Shown here piece after piece: positions 36,172 to 48,200 of a stretch of DNA of 64,000 nt. Under the pieces are notes generated by a model, which searched no databases, was not told where the DNA came from, and was given only the letters and a program-made list of their open reading frames with translations. The DNA comes from Pomacea canaliculata (Eukaryota; Mollusca; Gastropoda; Architaenioglossa; Ampullariidae). A program made the position numbers and the translations under genes. Within the stretch, counting starts at the first letter, position 1. Every line of letters starts with the position of its first letter. The DNA lies in NCBI RefSeq assembly GCF_003073045.1, contig NC_037590.1, positions 17,576,778-17,640,777 on the forward strand, in the 5' to 3' direction.

Positions 36172-36435
36172 TTGTTTTTGTTTTGTTTTTGTTGTTTTTT
36201 GTTTTTTTTTTTTTTTTTTTCTTTGGTTTGTTTGTTTGTTTGTTTGTTTTGTTTGTTTGTTTTTTTGGTTGGTTGTTTTTTTGTAACCTACACCATGTGC
36301 TTTACAGAGCCTACACAACATAGCCATGTAATTAGCTCAACCTTTGTAATGTTGTAGCCTGCATAGCCTACACACATTGTAACTAACTCAACCTACATGA
36401 CTTTGAAACCTATACAATCATGTAACCTACACCTG
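36172..36435 (+). repeat. T-rich/TTTG tract followed by degenerate CCTACA minisatellite
   Basis: TTTTG and poly-T runs (36172-36275) lead into imperfect repeats of about 45-50 bases at 36283-36435. These are built on AACCTACACnATG, GCCTACACAnCATnG and TAACTnACTCAACCT. Confidence 0.6.
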
Positions 36436-38728
36436 CACACACACACAAACACAAATACACACTGAGAGAGACTTTTACTCGTTCGTCTACAAACACTCCG
36501 CCAACATGATTGATATGGCGCACAGTGGAGATATTTCCCGACATCCTTCACATCGGAGGCAAAGAGAAGAAAGTATGTTTGTTTGCGAGGATGGGTTTGT
36601 GTTTTCCTTTCTTAATATCCTCTCTCTCTCTCTCTGACCTTTTCTTCTTCTCACCCCCTCTCTCTCTCTTTCTCTCTCACTCGCTCTCTTTCTTTCGCTT
36701 GCTCGCTCTGTGAATTAACTGCGTTAAAAGATGAATGTGACAACAAAGCAGAGAATCATACAAAAAGAGGACTGTGACGGAGCCGATGAATAAACAGAAG
36801 AAATGAGTGCAATAAAAGCTTGGCTCTGCTCCTAATTTTCAGACTTTTTTCATTCCAAACGCGGTTCTGAAACAAATGTTTTCAACTGCGTTTTCATCAG
36901 ACATTTACTGAAAATGTGTATCAACAAATTGTTTGATCAGAAAAATCCAACGGGACTCACTATATTACAGACGACCATAATAAACTTATAATTCAGGTTA
37001 TTGTACATTTTTAAGAGAAGGAAAGCTTTTGAAGGGAGAACCAGTAGTTGACTATATGTATCAAGTGTGTACATGTGTATGTGTGCTTGTGTGGGCGCGC
37101 GCGTGCTTTACCATCCTATGGAGCAACAAACAACCTTTTCACTAAAATTAGATTACCAACTTTTACAAAGAATCAACATCAAGAATTATCCCACTAAACA
37201 CTGTAGTATTTAAAATATTTTTTTTTGTAACTTTAAATTCGGATCTGCGGTCTCCTAAGGCTAACCTCGAAAAATAAAGAAAGGAGTAAAAACTTCAGCA
37301 GACCTCATTTATTCTAATCATTGATATGTAGGACACGGAGATGTTTACACTGTGCAATGTTTGCGGCTCATCAGACCAGGTCACGTGTTGTCATGTTTTG
37401 TCAACCCGCTTTTTCGGATGGAGGCGTTTTCGCAAATTTACGCATGACAAACGCACATTCGGTGTTTACGAACAGCGGGTATTTGAGGGCGATGCTGGGT
37501 TCTTCATCGCCAACATTTCCATAGCATGCTCGTCTGATGATGACTTTTTTTCTGGAAATAAATCAACCTAATTTTTTTCAGCATTTTTAAAACCTATTTT
37601 ATGGCAGTAGTTTTCATAAACGACACCCGCTCGAGTAATAAATGAACAAAATGAGATATGACATGGAATAGTTTCAGTTTTTTTAACTTTATGTAAATCA
37701 AGAATATGTGTGTGTGTGTGTGATTTTGACTGAACAATATCCTAAAATGTAGAGTTTCAACTGAAAGAAAAAAGTCCGGAAGTAAATAGAGGGTTGCCTT
37801 CCCTGAACGCGTGCGACCTGTGATATTTTAGTAACCGGAGGTCGAATCCGACGGATTCTGTGAAGCAAAGAAAAGTCTGTGTACTACAAGGCTGACATTA
37901 AAGTCTTCCTAACACCTGATCAGATCGGCCACCCGTGTTAGACTTGCATTAATCTACTGCATGCTCTAGTCAGATCGTCATACATGTTTTTGCTTCTGCG
38001 TACAAGGAGCACACAGGTCGTCTCGTCTGTCGGAGGTCGAGTCGTCTTTTACTACTTGCTGGTGGCGAGATAGTACTCCATTAAAAACTGCATCAACGAT
38101 CTGATAGGTATGCTGCGATGAATAAAGTGGTTGTCGGACGGCCAGCTAACGAAATTCCACTAATTAACGGCAGTGAGTTGCGGATGACCGCGGTGCTACC
38201 TCTGTACGCAAAATGTTCGGCGCTGAAGTGGTTAATGAAACGAAAGAGCTCCGCTTGATGACGAATTTCGGAAAGGGGTGCACTTAGCTGCACGTGAGAA
38301 AAACGACTGGCCGAGAGCTTTCTGGAATCTATTATTCATGGAAGCCGAAGATAGAAGCATGACTCGGTGCTGGTATTGAACCCTGATCTTTATACACGTG
38401 GTGGGTCCTGGCAGCCACTGCCAGCCTCTCTGTCACCATCCGAGCTGTCAACAAATTACAGGGCAAGCTACTCTCTCCTCTCGTGCGTGCTGCATCTCTC
38501 GGCATGTTCATACGGTGGTAAGAAAATTATTTCTGGATGTACTGTCTCTTTTTTTTTTTTTCTTCTATGTGTTCCTTGTTTCTTTTACTTCATTGTTTCG
38601 CTCCTTTCTTTATTTTTCGCTATCTTATTAACTTGGGCGCATAATCTTATTGTAACACGTCTCTCCCTTTGTAAATAATAATAATAATCTTTACACAAAG
38701 CTTACGTCACTACATCACTTTACTGCTG

Positions 38729-38893
38729 TTGGATATTCCATACACACACAGACACACAAACACACACACACAGCATAGATTGCATTTTAACACGCACGTG
38801 CATTTCAATTTCTATCCACTGTTCCGTGTGCAGGGAACCTTACATCTTCACCCCCGCTATCGAACATCAACACACACACACACACACACACAC
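38729..38893 (+). repeat. CA dinucleotide tracts
   Basis: Two CA-rich runs (about 38743-38772 and 38870-38893) separated by unique sequence. They give spurious His/Thr-rich frames. Confidence 0.85.
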
Positions 38894-40442
38894 GAACGAG
38901 GTAATTTTAAAGGTGCACTCAAGGAACACATTTCCCGAGAGGATGGAATTTGCAGGGTCAATACGTGGAAAATTCATTCTCGCCCCGTGGTCAAAATTCG
39001 TAGAGGACTTGATTTTGTTCATAATGCATGCATTAGGCGGGCCTAATACTTCACATCCGTGTGACCGCCATTCGAGTCGTGGTCTCGTCATCGGACGTGC
39101 AGAAATGTGCAGAATTATTTCTGATTCATGATTTTTGTAATACAGCAAATTTTGCGAGTAAACAGACAGTTGGTTGTAAAGCAATTGTTTGCTTTTTTTA
39201 ATATTAATGCCATCATGTGCGGTGTAAACAGTCATGTCGGAAAGAAAGAAAGAAGGAAAGACTAATTGGACGGTTCGTGTGGAAGTAATCAAGAATGCCG
39301 GGTTTCAAGCATCAAGCATTTTGCACGCAGTCTTGAGGACAGAAGTACTATCAGAAGGGAGAGATAGAGACACGATAGAGACGGTCTTTTAGTTTTCACA
39401 TGCGTCATATAAAATGTTTTGATTGCAGGAGAAATAATTTTCATCTTCACACGGGTCTCTCGGGTGGGTGTGATGCCTTCAGCATAAAATGGGGTTCGTA
39501 AAATGTTATGTACCACCCACTCGCTCATCTCCCGGGTTTGTAACATCCGGGGACTCTGGCCCACAAACATAGCTTCGCCAAGTGAGCATGCGCAAAATGA
39601 AAGAGAGAAAAGGGAGAATCAAGGAATCACAGACAGTACAAGACAAATGTAAATAGAAAACAGAGAGGAAGGGGAAGATGGACAAAGAGAAGGAACACAA
39701 AAAGGTGAAAGAAAAGGGGGAAGAGGAAGGCAAGAAGGGAGAAAAACCTCCACTCAGTCTGAAGAGTATGAGAGAGTTTGTCGTTGACCATTGACGAGCC
39801 AGAGGACAGCTAGCTGCTTACAGCAGATGCAAGATGGGAAGGGACATCGAAAAGTGCCTATAAATGATTTCCTCAGAGAGAGGAACAAAATGCTGGGGAA
39901 GTAGAGAGAGGGAAGGATTGGGGAAATATAAAGAGGAAGAGAGAGAGATGGGGAGTGTGGAGAGAAGGCCAGGGGGTCGGTAATGCAGTTCTAAAAGCTT
40001 ATATAGAGTCTTGCGGCAGGACGTTTACTTGCACAGCAGATATAATAAAATGTCATTTGTTATCCTCTTCGGATTTAATAAAAGACACCGGCCGCGCGCA
40101 TCATGGCAGGACTCCGCCAGCCGGCATGAAATTGCCATAACAGCGGGCAATAAACTGTAAGACGTGTTAGGGTGCAGCAACCTTTGACCTCTACAGTTTG
40201 CAGCATCAGATGACAGTACATATTCTCGCTGCTGGACATGGCAGTCTGAGTCAGTGCACACCACGTGACTGTGACCACACGTTTACGACGGCTGCGTCAT
40301 GACCTACAGAGTGCTTGACCACAAGTCCTCACGTTTTGTCTATGCTTCGCAGTGTTTGCATTCAAACTCGTGCAATCCACACTTTAATGCACTACGTGAG
40401 CTTACGTGATGAAGAGGGATCAAGAGGTCAGGCTGCCTTAAG

Positions 40443-40502
40443 TCCGTAAGCTCAGTGGTAAAGCGCGCCGGGAAAAGAATGAAGATCACGGGGTTCGAAC
40501 AC
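40443..40502 (+). mobile_element. tRNA-like SINE head or tRNA pseudogene
   Basis: TAAGCTCAGTGGTAAAGCGC (near 40448) resembles a tRNA D-arm/A-box and GGGTTCGAAC (near 40491) a T-arm/B-box at correct spacing. The acceptor stem does not pair well and no SINE body follows, so it is a degenerate tRNA-derived fragment rather than a functional tRNA. Confidence 0.4.
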
Positions 40503-42288
40503 GGTAGTATTTATTTTTTAAACTAAGCTCTAATTCGTATGATTACGCACCTTTTACACATCTTAAGAATTAGGGGTAGTGTTTTGAAGAAATGTTGAGA
40601 CCCGAACACCAAACCTTGGGATACTGTTAATCCTCTGCAGCTTGACCTAAGCTTTTCGGCGCAAAATTACAGTGAAAATGCCATAAGTTTTTTCCAAGTG
40701 TTTTCACAGTGAAAACATCAAGAAAGACGCATTGACAAAGAAAGTGCGAGCACGCACTTCCGGCATTCCAGGATGACAAACGAGGTTTTTCTTTCCTGGA
40801 AGTTTCCTGGGGCTGGTAATAACAGTCCCAGTTTATCGGCACTTTAAAAGCATTGTCGAACTACAGAGCAGACAGGGTAGGAGTAGCAGGGATGGGAAAG
40901 AAAGGAACACCGGCCCACAGTAACCTTTCTAAAAACTTTTGACCTCGCGTTAAGCGAAAAGCTGCATCAGCATCGTGCTCCAGACACACGAGTGGCGGTA
41001 GTTGACACCGTGCATAATGATGAGTGCTGCTACATTTGCATGCGTTCGTTGAAAGGAAGCTTTTATGGAAGCATTGAAGGGGTGAGAGAGGAAAAAATAA
41101 TTGAGATAAACGTTCCTACAGTTTATGTTTAACGAGTCGGTTAAGGCAGCGATGGTGAGATGGGCACTCTCGTGAAGCTGGCCCAGAGTAAATTAAGTGA
41201 GGTTTTTATCATCTCACTCTCTAACGACCTTAAAAAGGTCATGAGACGACCTTTGTCTTTAAACTTTGTTCTTGCTGTTCCACTCTCTCTCTCCCTCTCT
41301 CACACACACGCGTAAAATCAATCACAAACACCAACATTGAAATAACACACATACACAGAGCGAGACGCATGCCGTGTCAAGAGACGCAACTGGTTTTTGA
41401 TAGTACTTGCAAAATCAGAGTTGCTTCCCATGAGTCTGTTCCCTCACTATTCCCTCTTCCCCTATTTCACTCTCAAACATAGAGCTTCTGCAATTCTTCT
41501 AGCATTATCTGTGTACTTGAAAATTATTTTTAACAAATTATGTTTAAACGCTAAGCAGTTCTTTCTTGTTGTTCTACAGATGAAAACAAAACTCATGTAT
41601 TTTTTTTTTAGAAAAGTTTTTGTAGCAGATTCTTATTGCTTGATTACTCTTAGGGGAAAATCTCTGACAACTCTTCTTTTTTTTAAATGATGCCATCATA
41701 TTCATTAATGAAAAAAATGATTTCAAAAGTATATATTATTCATTTACAACAATTTTTACTTTCTGAGCATATTAATCAGAAACAGCAGGAAAAATTGTCT
41801 TCATGAAACTTACAAATGCATCAAGATTTTCCAATGACTAGAGTTCATGACAAAAACTATTAAAAACAAACAGTGAAATTTCAAATCTGAACAAATAACT
41901 AGAAGGAATGTATGAGTTTTACATCAAACAAATGTTTTTAACTTAGTTTATGAAAAGCTATCTGTCATGTTAAAAAGTCAGATGTACTCTCCAACACATC
42001 CACGTTCATTCACCCACCCAGGCACCACAAACTCTGTCAACCATTTTATGAAGTATAACAACTAAGTACTCAAACCAGAAGATGTAATTAGCAAGTCTTT
42101 TATGGACGGATTTCAGTGGTTTCTTAGAAGAAAAATAAACATGTGCTAAGGTAAACCCAAGCATTGGTGGTTCTCCCACTCCCTTCTAAATATATTTTTC
42201 CTTAAAGTTTAATGTTGAGAACAACACAAATTACTCCCTCACACATAATAAAATCTGTTGCAGAACAAAAAAAAATTACTTTCGTAGA

Positions 42289-45200
42289 TCAGGGAACAGG
42301 TACAAGATTATCCTTGGCCCATTTTTTCATGGTGCGGATAATGTATTCCACCTGTGGACTACTTGTGTTCCGAAGCATGTTGATTACATCTCGCAGTGTC
42401 TCCCTAAACAGAGTAAAATTTAACACATTACTTCCTTTCTGTGATTTACACTTATACATTAATATATGAGATGAGAATAGAACAAAGGTGATTACATGTA
42501 TTTAAAAATCTTAATTATAAGACATCCAAGTATAATCAGTTATACTGATCTTGATGAGTTTGTAATGGCCTTTCATTTAAATCAATGAGTAATCTCAGGA
42601 AAAATATCCAATAAATCTGTGAAATTTTAAGTACATTGGTCACAGGCACACACACATTCACTTTTCAACACATTTAATGATGGCAAAGAACCATTAAGAA
42701 AAACATATATGAGATGGAGTCTGTTGCAAGAATTCTTCAAAAGCTATGTAAAAATATCATGCAAAAGAATAAACTGCTGAAAAGTATCATGGTGCTGATA
42801 TCTTTGCAAGCCCAGCACAGTGATCACAAAAAAGCTCTGCAACATTGCTGGTGCAGAGTGAGGGCAGAACAGACAACCTCTTTGGTTTTACCAGCAAGGT
42901 ATGTCAGGAGATCACATTCCACTTATTATTCCTCAAAAATGCACAGTGTCATAGAACAAAGCAAAAATCAACTGTTTTTCAACCTTTCAAGTGCCCATGC
43001 AGTGATTATGAAAGCAATATTACTGCACAGTCTCTGTACATTTCTTTGAAGGTTTAGTCCATTTCTAAGAAATGAAACTTCTTGTTTTACTTTCACACAA
43101 TTCATTTACTTGCTCAGCAATAATTAATCTTGATCCAAATGTTTCTGCCACCTTATTTTACCTTCATATATTCATCTACTTTCTTAGCAATGATTAATCT
43201 TGATATAAATGTTTCTGCCTACACCACCCTCTCAGGCTTCCTTTAAAATCACTTGAAAAATGAGATAAAGAGATGTAAACAGTAAGCACATCAAAGAGTA
43301 AGGAAGAAAAAAACCAGAGAATTTATTCCACAAATGTTGTGATTTTGGTTAACAGCAAGTTTACAAATAAATGTGCTTACCTTAGCATACATTAACAAAA
43401 ACACAACACCAAAAGAAACTACAGGGAAAAGTGCAAAATTATAAATCCATGACAAGTCTGCAGACATGACAGCGATTTATATGCTTGCCAATATAAGCAT
43501 GCACTCCTGTAAAAGGACCTGCTGGTTACACAAAAGTATGCGTCAAGTGCTGATTTTTCCAGACGACAAAGAACAGTACAGCAGCAGATCTGAAGAAGAC
43601 CTTACTGTTTGGAAGATGCCCTTTCATAATTGAACTTTGTTGTCACGGCCCCATTTTAAGAGTTCGAACAATGTACTCGACTTGTGGGTTGCTAGTGTTA
43701 CGAAGCAGATGAAGGATCTCTTTGAGTTGGTCCCTTTGTAGGATAAGGAAAAACAGAAAACACACCTATTCCATTCTTTCAAAGATTCCAGAAATATTTG
43801 TAAATAAAATAACAATACAATGGCTGTGTTTAGTACCGGTTTAGGGCAACAGTTAAATGTAAATCGAAAGAAAAGCTGGAAAATAACAGACATCAGTCAC
43901 TAACTTAACTACTAGTACATTTTACAACAAACAGTTTTTAAACTTAAACAGCATTATTTAATAAATAAAGTAGTAATGGATCTTGCTCATGTACATGCAC
44001 AAATGCACGTGCATACCCGTGCATGTGTGGACAAACACACACACACAAAAGCAGGGGTACATGGTGGCCACAGGCTGGGATTTGGCAATAATTGAACATC
44101 CTTAATATTATTTCTGTTAGATTCCAGTGAGTTGTCGCTATGCATCTATTTCCAATGAATTTAAACAGAATTTATGAACATATGCCTGCATGCATATGGT
44201 GATAGGGAAGGAAATAATAGATGGGGAAGAGACAAAAAGAACTAAATGCTGGAACGTGGAAATCAGTCATAAAATTTATCATCTAACATAACCAACACAA
44301 AATCTGCTCCTTGCAGCATCTATGATGCTAAACCATGAAAAAAAAGTAAAACTAAAGCTCCAAAACCAAACTATGGATATTGTTGGGGACTGTATTGATT
44401 ACAAAGTGGTTGCATCTATTTTCATTATCTACACCAGAACAGTTTTTCAAATCATCTAATATTATTCACTCATGTAGAACATACAATGAGATCTCAGAAT
44501 AACTTTCAACTTGTACAACCAAAGTAATCCTTGTAAACTATTGCAAATGATCATCGGCAGTATTTGGGTCAACGGATGAGGAGTGGGCAGAACCGTACTC
44601 CTCATTATGCAAGATATTTCTTAAAGAGACAGATTTTGAGGCTGGATTCAAATGTAGACAGTTTGAAAAGAAAGGGGAACAAAATTCCAAACAGTGAGCC
44701 CTGAAAAGGTAAAGGATAGTCTGCCAAATTTCTCTTATCTGATGCATGGCACCTAGAGAAGGGCAACACAAGCAGACCTAGGAGACCAACTGATGGTAAG
44801 GCATCAGTAGCTAAGACAGGTACGACAAAAAAAGAGACACTGGATGTTGCTCGAAGTAATGTCTTTCTCTCATACCTTACAATAAGAACTTTATACCTCA
44901 CAACCATCTTTCTTTTACTATCATTTGATTCTAGTGTTAGTTATGGTTTATTTCATTATTGATGATGTTAGCACTGAGAGCAATCCTTTGGCTTAAAAAA
45001 AACACAGTAGAATTATTATAACTGTATAATACTCTAATAGTTATAATTATTATATTATTTTTAAAAACACCCACGCATGAGGGGAAACAAAATTCACAAT
45101 AGAAAATTTTGGAACATTTTCAAAGATAGGGTGACAAAAACATAACGTATCTAAATTTCAGTAAACTGTGATGAAAATGTGAGTGTCACAGGTTTCAAAC

Positions 45201-48200
45201 ATATGTTGAAACATAAAGACAAGCATAGGGGCAGAAGTTCAAGGCTGTGAGGTGAGAGGAACTTCCTGCTTACAAACCTCTGTTCATGTCCTGCAATGAT
45301 TAGCTGGAAGACCCCGACACAGGCGCCACGCTTGCCTTCCCAGTATTCAGGATTTGGATCGAGGCGCTCCAACACATCAAATGCTTTGGCAGCATAGTAA
45401 AAGTGACCCATCTATTTAAAGACAAAAGTAAATTTAAAAGGTAAATTAAATGCATATTTGAATCTATTTCATTACAGAAAGAAGACGGAATATCATGATT
45501 ATAAATTATCACCATATTATATGAAAGGATGCAAGAAAACGGAAACATTAATGAAAAATATAAAATAGCTATACCTTGTAGCAATCATTGGCAATAAGCT
45601 GTAGCAAGCTGAAAGACTCGCCAGAAGTCTCCATTTTCAGGTAAAGCTCCCAGGCTAGCCGGGCTTTGCGGTTCATGATATCTATAAGCAAACAGTTACC
45701 CTTTCTAAACTTCATATTATGCATATTTTAATTGCCTTAGCATTTTACACAAATGTATGCAGAAAAAATATGCAACAAAGAAATCTTTGTGTTTCAATTT
45801 TCAAGTTATGTCTTCTATATATCCCCAAGTCTCATGCAAATGTTTGCTTATTTTATCCGTCATTTAAATCCATGAATACATATCATACATATCCATGAAT
45901 ACATATCCATAATAATACTGACAGCACCGAGCCAGCCAACTAAGGTAGGTATAGTCACTCTTCAGTTTGTCACTTTGTATCAACAGAAACACCTGAAACA
46001 CCAGCAACAAAAACATGTAGTTGACTCCATGCCAGGACATCAAACAATGTCAAGCATATGCATTTATGTTACTAACTGCCATAGTCCAACACAATCATTC
46101 AATGTCAAATATTCAACAAATTTTCCTTTCATTTTTAACACTCACTAAAAATTATTACAACTGCAAAATAACTGTACACTAAGATATCCTGCTATTGGTT
46201 ATATTACTATTAAAGGAAAATTGACTGGCACAAACTATAACATTGCTCAGTTCAAACAATGACATAATCTCACAAAATGAGTATTGCTATCATCTATGTA
46301 GTTATTTTTTTTATAAATAAAGCACAGCAGTCAAACCTCTTCAGCTTCTTTGAAATTGCCAACTGCTGCTTTTGCCTGAGCATAGTTGAAGTTGAAAAGG
46401 TCATCATTGTAGAAATAGCTCTGCAAATATAAAAATAAAAATTACGATAAATATAGCAATAATAAAAAATTAACAATGATCTCTCCACTTTCTCTATTTA
46501 CAAAGACCTAGCTCCACCAAGACGTTCTGGTAAATTTATAACAAATATATGCATACAAAAAGCAGTTATTGGTCTGCTCCACTGAAGCTCAAAGCAGATC
46601 TTTCCAAGTATCACTCTCACTCTGCTGACACTTCTGGCCAAGATAAAGGCTAAGATAGCAGCACAAAGTGAGTGTAATTATTGTTTCCTACCTTGATAGA
46701 GTTGAGATAAATAAGTACATCCTCAAACTGCTTCAGCAAAAAAAAGCAGGACCCCATGCACTGACGCCCAGGAATTGTGTCTGAAAATGACAATAATGCA
46801 GTCCATCAAAATTATGAAATGACAATAAAGCATTCCATCAGTGTAATAAAATGTCTTGGAAGTAAATGTAGCTGTCAATGAAGCTTAATATTCTAAAGAT
46901 CAGAAACTAAATTTTTATCAGTAAACAATGGCAAACTCTCTAAATAACTGAATACAAGTTATTCTAATAAACTGGTTACCACATACCACATTCACTGGCT
47001 GAGCCACCAACAAGCTGGAAATACTGCTGAGCAATTTTCAGATGCTCTCTCTAAAAGACAAATTACAAAAAAGGATTAAAATTTCTTACACTTGAATATT
47101 TCAAATGAAATATAGTAATCTCCCTTATGCCACCTACCGACCATCATATGAGAGCATTACCAAAATTGTCTGAGGTGGGCAATTAATTTCCAAGGGGCTT
47201 TGGATTCCATGGTATTGTTTATTAACAAATTAAAAAAAACACAGTACAAAACCTAGCATTGAGAAGCAAATGTAACTTCTATGTAGCAACATACAAGCTT
47301 TCTTTTTGCAACACTTTACTTAAAAATAACTCTAAACCACTTTAGTCCTTCTGCAAGGACACAGGCAAAGTTCTACAATTACGGAAAAGGGGTTCATGCC
47401 GAAAGACCATTCTCAAGTTTTTCAGGACCTCAACAACTGTCAGAGAAATGCTTTATTTCCTTTGTGTGTAGTTCGCAAGAGTGTGCGAGTGTGTGTACCG
47501 CGTAAGAATGAAAAAAAAGGGTCTAATTCGTAAATCCCTGCAGGAGCATAACTGACGACACTAGTAACAAGAGGTCACCTCTAGGTTTTTCGCTTAATGA
47601 ACAGTGTGTGCGATTCCTAATGCACCCGCTGAGACAGTTGGTTATACCTGTAAACGTTTGAATACAGACAGGGGAATCTGTGCATTTAGTTTCTTTCTGA
47701 GTCAAGATAAACAAAAATGTTTTTGTATTGTCCTGAATTCTCAACATTTTGAAAACTTTTAGGAAATGGCAACAGGGTATTTGAAGTTGGAGATTTAGCA
47801 AGAAAAGGAGAAAACAAGACAAGACGAAACACAGCCACTTACAGATCCCTGCTCCTGCCCTAGGGCAGCATTCACAACTCCCTTCAAGATGTACTCCTGA
47901 GGTGTGGTGGGTTCCAAGTCCTTGATCAAATTGTAAGCTTCTGTAATGTCATCTGTCATTATAAGCAAAAAAGTAAAGATTGGCTAAGCCTATTGCCTTT
48001 CCTCACTCTCCTCTCCACTAATGAAAAAATAAATCAAATATCTTTGACCCATTGAGCATGACTTTCTTCCACCTAATGCACTTCAAGTGAAAAATAACTG
48101 ACCCTGCTTCAAGTAGTAGATAACAAGGTTGAGTCTGGCTTCAGGCAAAACATCAATCAATGGTGGTAACACCTGCAGAGCCCCTTCTCCATTGCGAAAT

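Larger units (their letters stand above)
26175..42288. other. Gene-poor interval between the receptor and IFT56
   Basis: About 16 kb with no frame matching a known family. It contains the TTA microsatellite, the 15-bp GGACGTTTC repeat, the TTTG/CCTACA repeat, CA tracts, purine-rich tracts (about 39600-39950) and a tRNA-like fragment. A 167-codon open frame at 26729-27232 (-) is Cys-containing but overlaps other open frames and is not recognised. Base composition changes to AT-rich near 41.4 kb. Confidence 0.6.

Noticed and set aside
37321-37571. Two overlapping + frames with His/Cys/Phe-rich content
   Set aside because: No family match, and the frames overlap each other without splice or conservation support.
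38867-39292. 141-codon minus frame
   Set aside because: It ends in a Cys/Val run from the CA repeat; no domain seen.
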